This document shows, piece after piece, positions 51,801 through 60,800 of a DNA stretch of 64,000 nucleotides. Each line of letters opens with the position of its first letter. Positions within the stretch are counted from its first letter, which is position 1. The translations under genes and the position numbers were made by a program. The stretch lies in contig CANNZV010001125.1 of NCBI GenBank assembly GCA_947561585.1, positions 124,001 to 188,000 on the forward strand. The letters are read 5' to 3'. Under the pieces are notes generated by a model. The model made no database searches. It was not told the origin of the DNA and was given only the letters and a program-made list of their open reading frames with translations. The stretch comes from Caprella mutica. Taxonomy: Eukaryota; Arthropoda; Malacostraca; Amphipoda; Caprellidae.

Positions 51801-52852
51801 GAATTTAAGTAAAAAAAAATCATATTTTTCTATATGTTAAATGTTGCAGCTTGACATTTTTCTTGCTAGTAACAAACAAATAAAGACTCACGGTGTATTG
51901 CTATATACTATATAGGATGATAACAATTTTTGAATTTTTTCTATGCATTTGATCAAAATTATTTTGTTATATTTTTTTAATTCATGTTCGTGAAGTCAAT
52001 CAAATCTATTTTTTTACTTCAATTCAGTCAAGTAGCTAGCTGGCTTATTCAATATTAATTTTTTATTCATATTCATTATTTGGTCGAAAACATGTTAAAC
52101 TCATAAATTGAAATAAGTGACAAAAAGATAAAATTTTGTTATGCGAGGTTTCAGTTTCTTGATTGTTTTCTATTATTTCCATTTACAGATTCTGACGACA
52201 CTTTTCATAGAGAATATCCTTCTTGTCCTTGGCATCCTGTCAATAGTCGCTATGAATCTCATAGTAGCACGCCTTGTCAGAATATCTAGCTGGGTCGCTC
52301 TGGCTTCATTTTGTATTCTTGTGTTAAACGTGAGTAAATTGTACCTATAGTAAATAAAGTATACCAAGTACAATATTGGAACATTCGAAAATACTCTTGT
52401 GTGACGTCACACAAGAGTATTTTACATTAGTTTGTGCTATTATTCAGTTAAATGTGCATTTCCATTAGAATTAACTTTAAATAAAATTGTTTTTATCAAT
52501 TTTACACTCTATTCCCTCATAATATTCAACTAATAATAATATTTGATAGTGCTCTGTGTGACGCCATTTGTTTACATCGCTTCTGAAGAATGGATCAAGT
52601 TCATCGTCAATGAATTCGAAACTTAGCTTACTTCTCTATTTATTTACTATGATTATACCTACCTACCGTAGTAGCGCAATTTATGTACTTCCACACAGAA
52701 AATAATGAGTTTGTCTAATTATATATTTTTCATTATATGACTGAAAATGTGTTCGCAACTTACCTTACTTTTTAGTTATTTAAATTTTTTGAACAATTTT
52801 TTTTCAGATGCTGCACGTCAAAAATATCATCAGAGCAAATCGAACTCAGTAG
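39856..52852 (+). CDS. Multipass membrane protein (gene A, 11 exons, 517 aa)
   Basis: Exons 39856-39858, 47822-47893, 48186-48404, 48817-48984, 49379-49483, 49799-49984, 50275-50500, 50805-51010, 51541-51723, 52189-52329 and 52808-52852 join in one frame. All junctions are GT-AG, phase 0 except one phase-1 intron. The product has about 11-12 hydrophobic segments (first at residues 16-38, last at 488-503), four N-glycosylation sequons in the first loop (46-56), and one charged loop with EEEE near 340-380. I do not recognise the family. The arrangement looks like two related halves, each with a P-x-[LF][YI]-type helix end then more helices; the C-terminal half faintly recalls the TP53I11 four-helix layout, as weak inference. 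Tandem paralogue of gene B. Confidence 0.8.
40108..40373. mobile_element. CCAGTCTGCAG-ended hAT-like MITE with 8-bp duplication
   Basis: Begins CCAGTCTGCAGAATGTGTC and ends ATTCTGCAGACTGG. CGATCTAT occurs directly outside both ends (40100-40107, 40374-40381), a perfect 8-bp duplication as made by hAT transposases. The interior repeats CTCCCGCAG blocks, direct and inverted, and the phrase AGCTAAATTAATGGTAACAT twice. No coding capacity. Confidence 0.85.
40404..40427. other. Assembly gap (24 N) with duplicated flanks
   Basis: After the gap, 40428-40497 repeats the end of the MITE and its right flank (GTCTTGG, TTCTGCAG, CTGGCGATCTATCGGTCACT), already seen at 40350-40403 with small differences. 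This suggests a tandem copy or two haplotypes joined by the assembler. Confidence 0.95.
40660..40865. repeat. 32-bp tandem repeat with GGTCGGTCAGAATTCAT
   Basis: About six units of GGTCGGTCAGAATTCATATC plus AGAAATTCACAT. The 32-base period does not preserve reading frame from unit to unit. Confidence 0.85.
40992..41251. mobile_element. CCAGTCTGCAG MITE, opposite orientation, 8-bp duplication GTACCTAC
   Basis: Starts CCAGTCTGCAGAATATGGAA, ends CACATTCTGCAGACTGG. GTACCTAC is present at 40984-40991 and 41252-41259. Internal blocks match the copy at 40108 in reverse. It ends about 200 bases from the transposase pseudogene, but its CTGCAG termini do not mark that pseudogene's ends. Confidence 0.85.
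41461..43820 (-). pseudogene. Pogo/jerky-type DDE transposase with C-terminal PHD finger, inactivated
   Basis: Order on the minus strand: a psq-type helix-turn-helix (MAPNKFKDKYNEKSMLEAV, RQAADKYGVPQSTIADRV) from 43820; a CENPB-like second DNA-binding part with SKSWVHRFVTRHRDEV near 43370; a DDE core with LDETGFPLAPG near 43165, VIVFMDGHSTH near 42840 and HIMQPLDISVYGP near 42740; a charged linker; and a PHD-type zinc finger (CHACGG ... CNTCPRWYHKFC ... CKYC) ending at 41461. Breaks: a one-base frameshift near 43525, an in-frame TAA near 43229 and TAG at 43030-43032. An acceptor-like TTTACAG at about 43577 hints at a short intron after the first domain. It lies antisense in gene A intron 1. 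Family assignment is firm; activity is excluded for this copy. Confidence 0.85.
43821..45415. other. Intron 1 stretch without recognisable element
   Basis: AT-rich sequence upstream of the transposase pseudogene. No terminal inverted repeat for that element was identified. A GGTCA-rich patch near 44700-44810 (GACCGATGAAG, GGTCAAGTGACCGATGA) has short inverted pieces. Confidence 0.45.
45425..45569. mobile_element. CCAGTTTGAAAAG-ended hAT-like MITE, 8-bp duplication TCTTCAGA
   Basis: Starts CCAGTTTGAAAAGTAGAGCA, ends CTACTTTTCAAACTGG. TCTTCAGA flanks both sides (45417-45424, 45570-45577). A second member of this short family lies nested at 45748-45893. Confidence 0.85.
45576..45976. mobile_element. 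CTGCAG-type MITE interrupted by a nested MITE
   Basis: Internal blocks of the CCAGTCTGCAG family are recognisable on both sides (GACTCTTCTCCCGCAGAGG at left; AGAGATCTCCAATTT, ACTCCCGCAG and ATGTTCCATATTCTGCAG at right). The element is split at 45748 by a CCAGTTTGAAAAG-family insertion. Its own left terminus is lost next to the neighbouring MITE. Confidence 0.75.
45748..45893. mobile_element. Nested CCAGTTTGAAAAG-family MITE
   Basis: Starts CCAGTTTGAAAAGAATGTC and ends ATTTTTCAGACTGG inside the element 45576-45976. Flanks CCCGCAGA and CCTGCAGA agree at 7 of 8 positions, consistent with a hAT-type 8-bp duplication that has since mutated. Insertion order is therefore readable. Confidence 0.75.
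46244..46511. mobile_element. CCAGTCTGCAG MITE with 7-of-8 target duplication
   Basis: Starts CCAGTCTGCAGAATATGTC and ends TTCTGCAGAGTCGCAGACTGG. Flanks TGTTCACA and TGTTCACT agree at 7 of 8 bases. The right terminus has a small internal duplication (GCAGAGTCGCAGACTGG) absent from other copies. Confidence 0.8.
46536..46576. repeat. Perfect 20-bp inverted repeat with one-base spacer
   Basis: Arms ATTTTATGATTTTGATGATT (46536-46555) and its exact reverse complement (46557-46576) are separated by a single C. Such a perfect palindrome could extrude as a cruciform. It lies just right of the MITE at 46244-46511. Confidence 0.85.
47822..47893 (+). CDS. Gene A exon 2 (24 codons)
   Basis: Acceptor TTCTTTTCAG, donor TTT|GTAAGT, phase 0 both sides. 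Encodes DAIKNLQSRMDHGK and the start of the first hydrophobic segment. Gene B exon 2 is its counterpart (25 codons, same phases). Confidence 0.8.
48186..48404 (+). CDS. Gene A exon 3 (73 codons)
   Basis: Acceptor TTATTCACAG, donor TGTA|GTGAGC. Completes the first membrane segment, then a sequon-rich loop (NNSSSNATNET), then the second hydrophobic segment ending FIPRLYEEST. Gene B ends the same exon with FFSPGLYEDSS. Confidence 0.85.
48502..48679. mobile_element. Diverged family-2 MITE in gene A intron 3
   Basis: Left GGATAAGTTCTGAGTTGTC and right AACGTAGAACTCACTC flank complementary inner parts (TTCCACTTTTTAGATC with GATCGAAAATGTAGAGC). The arms are well diverged. Confidence 0.6.
48817..48984 (+). 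CDS. Gene A exon 4 (56 codons)
   Basis: Acceptor CTCAATCAG, donor TGTG|GTGAGT, phase 0. Encodes NNSLYLWFVHLCDLWSVARS and a basic/His-rich loop, then a hydrophobic stretch NFVFLLFLTAV. The YLW-VHL motif is kept in gene B. Confidence 0.85.
49379..49483 (+). CDS. Gene A exon 5 (35 codons)
   Basis: Acceptor TATTAACAG, donor AATG|GTAACT. Encodes IITSTKLLRKNGSIWPRSDL and KMFTIEGPFVFLRM. Same length as gene B exon 5 and the best-conserved part of the two proteins (KLLRKN-S-WPRS-LLK-FT-E). Confidence 0.85.
49799..49984 (+). CDS. Gene A exon 6 (62 codons)
   Basis: Acceptor ATTTTTCAG, donor CACA|GTGAGT. Encodes ISAFVFMSNSMVRVW and a long hydrophobic run (LYYFIFTYFAAQLNVVSVL) ending FFSLFWGIPNHFT; gene B has FISLFWGILHQKT here. 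Half of a family-2 MITE lies just upstream in the intron (about 49640-49712). Confidence 0.85.
50275..50500 (+). CDS. Gene A exon 7 (226 bp, phase-1 end)
   Basis: Acceptor TTCTTTTCAG; donor CTCTCAG|GTGGGG. Encodes two membrane segments and LIHGVLCFVAPDFISKVPE. If the donor is not used, translation runs 12 codons on to the stop at 50536-50538, so a shorter isoform is possible. Gene B has no intron at this point. Confidence 0.8.
50805..51010 (+). CDS. Gene A exon 8 (charged loop)
   Basis: Acceptor AATCTATCAG, donor AGTTTG|GTAATT. Completes the phase-1 codon and encodes a hydrophilic loop (GENVPSRRSAADQTGGNYDR, NQEEEEAVENN) that is probably cytosolic. In gene B the matching loop (DDLLNSTDSTEDEDN) is fused to the preceding exon. 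Confidence 0.8.
51541..51723 (+). CDS. Gene A exon 9 (61 codons)
   Basis: Acceptor TTTCTTTTCAG, donor CAAG|GTACCT. Encodes a membrane segment, PYGALLLLYPSSSLMFRALP and DTIREMYLRRELEKPQTVK. Gene B exon 8 has the same length (183 bp) with RALPDFTVELITRKLLKEPP. Confidence 0.85.
52189..52329 (+). CDS. Gene A exon 10 (47 codons)
   Basis: Acceptor CCATTTACAG, donor AAAC|GTGAGT. Encodes the last two hydrophobic segments (TLFIENILLVLGILSIVAMN, SSWVALASFCILVLN). Its gene B partner lies outside the window. Confidence 0.85.
52388..52423. promoter_or_regulatory. 36-bp perfect palindrome centred on TGACGTCA
   Basis: Half-site AAAATACTCTTGTGTGAC is followed directly by its exact reverse complement with no spacer. 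The centre is a CRE-type TGACGTCA inside GTGTGACGTCACAC. It lies 58 bases after gene A exon 10, in the last intron. A bZIP binding site or a cruciform-forming palindrome is plausible; function is unproven. Confidence 0.5.
52808..52852 (+). CDS. Gene A exon 11 (terminal, 14 codons plus stop)
   Basis: Acceptor TTTTTTTTCAG opens MLHVKNIIRANRTQ and then TAG at 52850-52852. The short basic tail follows the last membrane segment. The 3' UTR end is unclear: AATAAA occurs inside a MITE near 53720 and again at about 53998. Confidence 0.75.
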   Translation: MLHVKNIIRANRTQ

Positions 52853-53565
52853 ATGTAGCTACGTTTCTATCAGAGTATAGCATTGGTATTCTTTTATAAG
52901 GCTAATTATGATTCTCAAAGGTATATATATTTTATAAACGATAAACAACGTCATTCTAAATAGTACCAATGGTCTGTAAAGATATCAACATTTCTAACCC
53001 TATTCTAGCATGTTGGAGCTGTTATATGAAATTCATTGTTTTGTTGAAATATAATTATCATTGAATTAACAGCTATAAATAGTTAATTATTTTCTAGTTT
53101 GTTACCATATACAATATTATAATGGTGATCATTTAACGCACATTTCACAATAGGACGAAAAGTATTAAAATACACTAAGTTTATTTTTAAGAAAGGATTG
53201 AAAACTCTATTAAAGCAATTAGTCTAATGAAATGAACGAATTTAATATATTTTTACATTATAAGGTACTGCTGGATATTATTAATTCATTTAAGGTAGTT
53301 TATCGTTATTCTATTATGCATTATTGTTTTTCACATTCACTGCAAAATGTTGAGTCGTGTGAATGTTTTAATACTCTATTACTCTAACACCAATATCTAG
53401 CTATAAAGTCTAATATTTAGTTCGAACACATCACATTAACTCTCTGTAATATCAAACTATTCTATGTGTTGCATGATGATATCAGGAAGAAATGATTTTT
53501 AAATTACTAGGCAAAATGTGAACTCTTTTCTTTGATAGTACTTTAGAATCTCCTTACATTGTTTC
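52853..53565. other. Gene A 3' UTR / intergenic stretch
   Basis: No repeat element or exon signal is evident. Probably includes the gene A 3' UTR; ATTAAA-type polyadenylation variants occur near 53164 and 53210. Confidence 0.5.
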
Positions 53566-53822
53566 AAGAGCCGTACACACGCAGGGTTTTTTTAAGTCTT
53601 CCCACCAGACTTTTTCCTCAAGACTTTTGATTGATATAAAAAACGTACGTAATTTTATTTAAATATTTCAGTTGGTAACTTGGTATTCCTGATACCTGCA
53701 GGTATCATAGATACCAACTAAAATAAATATTGATTACATCGTTTTTTTATTATGATTGAAAAGTCTCAAGTAAAAACTCTGGTGGGAAGACTTAAAAAAA
53801 CTCTCGTGTGTACGGTCTTTTA
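53566..53822. mobile_element. Family-1 MITE with GGTATCC core
   Basis: AGAGCCGTACACACGCAGGG at left and CTCTCGTGTGTACGGTCTTT at right, with AAGTCTTCCCACCAGACTTT and its complement inside. Core near 53668-53722 has CCTGATACCTGCAGGTATCA. The TAGGAGGAGC block is lost. Confidence 0.8.
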
Positions 53823-54339
53823 ATACTGTTTAGACATTGCTAAAACATAACTATATATAGACTGATCACTTTCAAGTATACTGAAGCCTTTTTTTGATTT
53901 TGGTGAATATTAAATATTATACTTACGAGTACAAAACATTCCGACTGACTTTATTAAATATTATGTGGCATATGGTGACCATTTTTTAGCATAAGCTAAT
54001 AAAGCAGCTTAATGGATAAGTTCAGAGTACCATTTTTAATAGCTAAATAATTCTCATTACTGTATTAGTTCAGTATACCATTTTTCCTATCTGAAATTTC
54101 AGTAAATTTAACTCTTTTCAAGATAGTTCTGATAGTTTTTCCCATTATATGTTATATCACAGATCTTATATTATGTTCATGTATAGAAAAAAAGTCTATT
54201 AGGTAAAGTTACTTTAGTTGTTGATATCAAGATGCTATTCAAATCCATCTTTTGAGTTTGAAAATCTTATTTGAATCTCTTTGAAATGCTATTCATGTGA
54301 ATTTGAATACTTTAGCTATAATCATATTTAGTTACCCCA

Positions 54340-54540
54340 TTGTGGCCTTACTTAATTTAATAATATTTGAGTCTCAAATCAGGTATATCGTTCATTAATT
54401 TAGCCAAAGATTGTGCTCTTTTGCTTCTTAATTGTGTAATCTATGCATTTATTCTCAGTTGTTATTTTGGTATTTAGAATTTGAAGATTGAAAATAAGTA
54501 GCAAATCTATATGGAAAAACCTTTTAAAAATTGACCTTGA
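54340..54540. repeat. Duplicated copy of gene A intron 7 sequence
   Basis: Phrases TGTGGCCTTACTTAATTTA, GAGTCTCAAATCA, AAAGATTGTGCTCTTTTGC and GTGTAATCTATGCATTTATT match 50585-50700 in order; the end (GAAAATAAGTAGCAAATCTAT) matches 51418-51440 in intron 8. The exon between those points is missing here. Either a relic of a duplicated gene segment or a dispersed repeat inserted several times. Confidence 0.65.
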
Positions 54541-54865
54541 ATTAGTTCATTAATTAATAATAATTAATTTGTAATACCTGCAGGTATTATAGATAGCTAG
54601 TAATAAAAATTATATTTATATAATAGAATTTATGAATTATATTTATATAATATAATTTTCATTATATTTATATAATTTTTTCTTGCGTGATCGAAAATGT
54701 GGAACTGTCCGTTAATTCAGAACATACCCTGAAAACTCATTAGTAGGTACTCGAGATTTATTTGATTAAAGTTTCACTGTTATTTTATATTTTAATATAA
54801 TGTTTTCTCATGTCACAACAATTTATGTCAAATTATTTAGTGTTTAATTGGTAAAGAGGATATTT

Positions 54866-55045
54866 TAAAGGGCCGTACACACGTAGGTTTTTTAAGTCTT
54901 TCCACCAGACTTATTGCTAAGCTCCTCCTACTTTTTTCCACAGTATTTTTGAATCATTTCAAAAATACTGTGGAAAAGTAGGAGGAGCTTAGCAAAAAGT
55001 CTGGTGGAAAGACTTCAAAAACCTACATGTGTACGGCCTTTAAAG
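54866..55045. mobile_element. Short family-1 MITE flanked by TTAA
   Basis: AAAGGGCCGTACACACGTAG and CTACATGTGTACGGCCTTT bound nearly perfect arms of about 80 bases meeting at AAATACTGTGG and its complement. The shared GGTATCC core is absent, so the element is a minimal palindrome of family-1 ends. Confidence 0.85.
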
Positions 55046-56100
55046 TTATCCTCTAGATTCTTTATTGTCTGGCCAAGATTATACTGTGATAGCCAGAAAA
55101 ATTAACTAAATTAGCTAATATTTTTGTGAGAGATTTTAAAGCACTTTATTACATATTTTTGTAATTTGACTTTGTTTCCATTTCCAAGTATTGATAGTGA
55201 TAATTATAAACCCTACTGAAATTTAATGAATAATGATTAATTAATTACTTTTGAAATTTGAGTTATGGATAGTCTATTAATCCCTGCAATAATCTCTAAT
55301 GTGAAATCTGATGTTTTAAACTGTTACTATTTTCAACTTAAATATTATATTAAAACATTAACTAATAACCAAAACTTCTTTAAAACAAATTACATTTATT
55401 GAGAGTGTATTTAACACAGATAAATTATACATATACTAGATGGGGGCAGGGGGTTTGATTATCAGACTAGGGGTTTTGAAACGTTACTGCCGTCCCCCCC
55501 CCTCATTGTCCCGAGGCTACTTCTAGGTAGGCCTTCTTTTTGTTGTATTGTAGGTTTTAGGTTTTGTTTAGTTTTTCTTCAGCTTACCTTTGTATCTTCC
55601 TTCTGCCTTGCTATATCCATTGATAAGCAGACTGACTGTGTAGGTCTCTTACCAATGGGTGACTATTCTTGCCATCCATGCGCTGGGTCGATACGGTGAC
55701 CTTGTTGTAGCCAAGTAGTTAACCTAGTGCATGTAGTGTACTTTCACTGTTCCCTCTTCTACGAGACCTTTTCTCCATGTCTCTTTAAATCACCTCGTAG
55801 TCGATAGGAACAACTTTTTAAATCCTAAAATCAAATTACATAAAAAGACAGACCCACTTTAAGTCAAAAATCGTACCTTTTAAGTTTAACTTAAAGCGTG
55901 GGAGACCCGGCCCGCTTCAAGCTTAAGCATTGTTACTCCAATCTTTTCGTTTTCTACTAACAAAAACCAAAGAACAATTGCAAGCTATACTAACACTGTG
56001 TACCATATTTTGTATTGTTCATTCAATGTAAATAAAAATGTTTTAAAAATAATTTTCCGATAGGTACAACTGATGTAAGTAAGCTCAGTGTTAACTCCGC
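55046..56100. other. Intergenic stretch with a GC-richer patch
   Basis: Between 55440 and 55930 the sequence is less AT-rich, with a GGGGGCAGGGGG block and a C10 run near 55493. No open frame or splice signals. It might be an old insertion or a non-coding transcript; nothing more can be supported. Confidence 0.45.
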
Positions 56101-56648
56101 TTTAAAGGGGCAGTACAGTCATTTTTTGTTTTAATAATTTTAATGTTAAATGATAGTTTAGTAAGAATAAAGCATTCATGTAGAATTGTAATGTTCAATA
56201 AAATCTAATAAATGAAATATATCACTTTATATAGGAATAATTGATTTCTTAGCAAATGCTAACGGTAGATGGCGCCACAATCAATGGCGCCATCTTGTAA
56301 AAAAACCAACAGAGTTAAGTTTCTACCTGATTCTAGCTCAAAGTGAAGAGATGGCTTTATTTTTAAAACTGTGCCTTCTTGTCTACGAATTCACATAATC
56401 TTTTCACCATTTTGACGCAAACAAAGCTTGATTACTGCATACATAAATTAATATGAAAATAACAAACATACTCACGTACATACTAATTAGTCCAAATGCT
56501 TCCGCTAGGTGTCGCTAATTTTATTATATACTTTTTATATAAACATTTAAAAAATAAACGAGCATTCAAATATTACATAATTAAATATTCTGAATCGATT
56601 TAAAACTAATTTAACGATTATTTTATTTTGACTTTACTATCCCTTTAA
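56101..56648. mobile_element. TTTAAAGGG-ended element with AGATGGCGC boxes, second copy
   Basis: Left TTTAAAGGGGCAGTACAGTC; right GACTTTACTATCCCTTTAA is its near reverse complement. The interior holds GTAGATGGCGCCAC and ATGGCGCCATCTTG, an inverted pair. Same plan as 38563-39146, with little sequence identity between the boxes. No coding capacity. Confidence 0.6.
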
Positions 56649-57845
56649 GTCGTCACGTTATAACAGCGGGACCTGCCTGTACTAGATTTGTACATGGTAA
56701 CGTGATACTGTCAGTAGATATATAATAATATACTCAAAGACTCGTTCTAACAGCTATATACATATATAGCTATATTGAAAGTGATCCCAAAGTATAAATC
56801 AATTATGAAGAAAGAGTTCATTATAGCTTTTAAACGAGTTTTCATATAGAATAAGATTATCATTGCATAATTTCAACTAAGCGTTTAATTATCAAAAACA
56901 TTTAATCAAGGAGTTAAACTACTGTAATAAGACTTGCTGAGTGAAGGTTAAATTAATTAACCCTAAATTAGATTATACTGTTTGTACAACTAGACTGTGA
57001 ATTTATTAACTTAGAGTGTAGTAACAATCATTGCTCGTGACGTCATCACAGCAACACATTCGCATTGTATTCAATGTAATATAAATTTGTATAAGTTGTT
57101 TGAGTATTTTCAGAATATGTCGGTAACGGGTAAATTAGGTTGTTCAAATCAATTAATAGGGTCCTCAATTTCGAGTTAAATATAGTGCATTTATGACGTC
57201 ATGAAGACAATACACTCTATTGTCTCAACCGAGGTTCATAGACTAAATAAGTTATAATAGAGCTTCCTTGTACAGTCCAAAACCTAACCTTATCAGTCGT
57301 AGCGGTGTTAATTTGCAGTCTGTTCATGGTGCTACTTTCCTTAAGGGCCGTACACACGTAGGGTTTTTTAATTCTTCCCACCAGAATTTTCATTAGGTAA
57401 TTTATGACTTGTTAAATATACTTGAAAGCAAACTTTATAAGAAATATTTCTATAAATTGTCTTCAATTAAAAAAATGTAATACTTTAAATTTATTCCGAA
57501 TGTCAATTGAAAATTTGTTAATTAATTCTTTGGTTTCTTAGTATCCATAAGAATCCATGAAAATCTATTAACTAATTCTTTCAAAAAACGAGAGCGCGAA
57601 GAAGACACGTGAAATAACTAAAATATGTGTAATATCTTTTATTGAAATTATATGCATTTCATTTAAAATATAAAATGCATTAAATATAATTCATATGTAT
57701 TTTAATAAAATTCATATTTCAACCGAATATGCACTAAATATTTATGTGCGTATTGTCACAACCCTAGACTGATGATCGATGTGTGAATATGAAGTCAATT
57801 CTATAATTAAGTTTTTCAGTTATTTTCGGAACCTACCTACTAGTC
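56649..57845. other. Upstream region of gene B
   Basis: Contains two TGACGTCA octamers (57038-57045, 57194-57201), half of a family-1 MITE (57340-57400) and the end of a hAT-like MITE (TATTGTCACAACCCTA near 57758). The gene B promoter and 5' UTR probably lie in the last few hundred bases, but no TATA box was recognised. Confidence 0.5.
57340..57400. mobile_element. Half of a family-1 MITE
   Basis: AAGGGCCGTACACACGTAGG, then AATTCTTCCCACCAGAATTT; no return arm follows. It is a truncated left end. Confidence 0.7.
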
Positions 57846-57848
57846 ATG
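57846..57848 (+). CDS. Gene B exon 1: 5' UTR plus start codon only
   Basis: TAGTCATG|GTGAGT copies the design of gene A exon 1 and supplies the only start codon in phase with exon 2. Confidence 0.6.
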
Positions 57849-60800
57849 GTGAGTTTTACTAGTTCAAGTCAGAGTTAGACCTAGAAAGTAAAACTTAGCT
57901 TGTCAAGAAACTGGTTCAAAAAGAAATTTTCTATTTCATAATGTTCTCAATGAAATATATTTTAATATAGGAAAAGAACACAGAAAATGTAGGTCAATTT
58001 TTCAGAGTGTCGCAGTTCAGATCAAATGTATAGCAGTACATATAGGCAATTACTATACTATTACTATATCTGTTCAGACTGTTCTTTGAAATAAAAATCA
58101 TATTGAGTAATATTAGGCATATATTTCAGATGTTTCCTAACTCTGGCATCACTTGATTAAAATTTGATTACCTATTTTCAGGATACAATAATTCAAAGTT
58201 TGACGCGAAGATGCAACTACAGAACTGCATTGATGGGTCTGCATATATTTATTGCTGTAAGTTTATCATGATTGTTTAATTGTTGCCATATAGTGACATC
58301 TATTCTTCGTCTTATTTTAATAAATATATTTAATTTTTTGGGATAATTCTGTAATATCTTAGTTTATACCTTTTACAGTTCTAGTTGATCCAAATGAAAT
58401 ATAATTAGATCCAGCCGAATTTAAATTCGAAGTTTTGAACCAAGTGAAATTGAATTTGATCAGAACAAAAAAACATAATAGAGAAACTTCACTATAATTA
58501 CTATTATTATAAAATTTCAATTGTTAACCTATATTTGTTCAATTGTTTACAGCAATGTATTTATTGATTGACTGTATGGTATATTTTATATATTTAAATT
58601 ATAATAAAGAATCCTACCTTCTAGATGTTATTTTATTTATAAAATGAAGGATAAATTGCTAAAGAGCCGTACACACGAAGGATTTTTTAAGTGCCATACT
58701 CACGTAGGGTTTTTCAAGTCTTTCCACCAGACTTTTTGCTAAGCTCCTCTTACATTTTCCACGAGAATAAAAGAAAAAACGGTATAATAATTATCTATTT
58801 TAGTTGTATCTATGATACCTGCAGAAATCATCGTTTTCTTCTTATATTCTTGTAGAAAAAGTAGGAGGAGCTTAGCAAAATGTCTGGTGGAAAGACTTAC
58901 AAAACCCTATCGTGTGTACGGCTCTCAAGACTATTTTATTTATTTATTTATTTCAGGTTGAGAGCTTTATCACTGGACCAACTCAGCTTTCTCAAGACTA
59001 TGAAGAATTCAAATATGATAATAATGAAAAAGAATTTCTATTTGATGAATATCAAATTTATGCAAGAATGGTATATTATAATAAGAGTATAATGGTTAAT
59101 TTCATCACTGGGTGCTTATCCCTAATATTTGCCATCATGGGATTTTTTTCTCCTGGACTTTATGAAGATTCTTCAATGGTTTGTATCCTGTGCAATAATT
59201 AGGGTTGTGACAATATGCTCTTAAAATAATAGATCCCGAAAATATTATAGACGGAGAGAATTAAACAGTATTGAATCGTTTTAAACCAGCGGAATATAGT
59301 ATTCGACACCATTTTGTTTCGTCTATGATATTCTTGGGATCTATGATTTTAAGAGCATATTGTCACAAAACTCTGGCAATAATTCCTTTGATAAATGAAA
59401 TTAAAAGATAAATCTCTTTGTATATTTATTTTATAAATACTTTTCAGGTGGTACACACATCAATTTATCTGTGGATTGTACATTTGACTTTTGCGACGTT
59501 ATATTCGATCTCATTACCTTATGCAAAAAATGTAATGTTTTCGAATCGACTTGAATTTTTATTTGTTAATGCTTTGAAACTCTTTTTATTAACTGCAGTG
59601 GTGAGTAAAAAAATTATGCTAAATACAATTATATTAATGTAATTAGTTTATTATTGAAATTAGGGACAAGTAGTTTTAGAAGTTAACTATAAAATCCAAT
59701 GGAGGAGTATTTATACCAGGTAGTTACTCCTAGTGGGTTCCAATTTTATTATTTAATTACTAATTCACTTCATTCTCGATATTTTTAACTTATATATATA
59801 AAAAAAATGCATTTTTTTCTGTAGCTGACCCTAGCTGAAAAATGTATTCTATTTAATTTATTTTAAAGTGTGACAAAGATACTTGATAGTAATGATAAAA
59901 AAATGTATTGGCCATAACCAGTGATAGCTAACCTTTTCATATGTGAGAGCTGATCTTATGTAGACGGTAATGGCCCTAAAGGCCCGTACACACGTAGGGG
60001 TTTTAAGTCTTTCTACCAGACTTTTTGCTAAGCTCCTCCTACTTTTTCCACGAGAATATAAGAAAAAAAATTATATTGTTTTTTCTTATATTCTCGTGGA
60101 AAAAGTAGGAGGAGTTTACCAACCAAAAAGTCTGGTGAAAAGACTTAAAAAACCCTACGTGTTTAGGGCCCTTTAATCATGCACTATGAAATTACTATAC
60201 GATGAGTCATTAACTAATAACATGTTTCAATTACTTATATATGTGTAGTCAGTAGTACCAGCTGCTAATCAATGATGTCATGATGATAGTCCCATTCTAA
60301 TATCAGCAGCTACATTCGGTACAAAAATATTTAATTACTTTTGATTATCTAAAATTATTTTTGATAATATTTAACAGAGTACCTATCTTATGAATGCCCT
60401 TTTGTAAATTTTCAATCACTGTTAACATGGATTGTGCCAATAGTATCAAAATTATAAACTATTTTAATCTATAGTTTTAACCATTTTGTTTTCCTCAGAT
60501 AATACTAGCGACAAAACTTCTGCGCAAAAATAATTCTGTGTGGCCAAGAAGTAACTTGCTGAAATTTTTCACCTTGGAATTTCCTATAATTTTCACAAGA
60601 ATGGTGAGCATTTTTAAGCCAAATCTTGAAATCTGACATTTTTTTTGAAGGTCCTATCCAGGCTCCTGGAAAAAAATGAGTGTATTACAAAATATTATAT
60701 AACTAAGATCTAGTATCATTATTTTGCAAAATGCATACAATTCGGTTCATTATATATTTTATTATTGGATTTTAAAGTTTTAATAGTCTGTGTGCAACAT

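Noticed and set aside
58880..59202. Two overlapping open frames beginning in the MITE upstream of gene B exon 3
   Set aside because: The starts lie in transposon sequence; homology to gene A and the TTTATTTCAG acceptor set the exon start at 58957.
59970..60176. Open frame of 68 codons with ARTHVGVLSLSTRLF
   Set aside because: It lies entirely within a family-1 MITE; a similar frame occurs in the copy at 6676.
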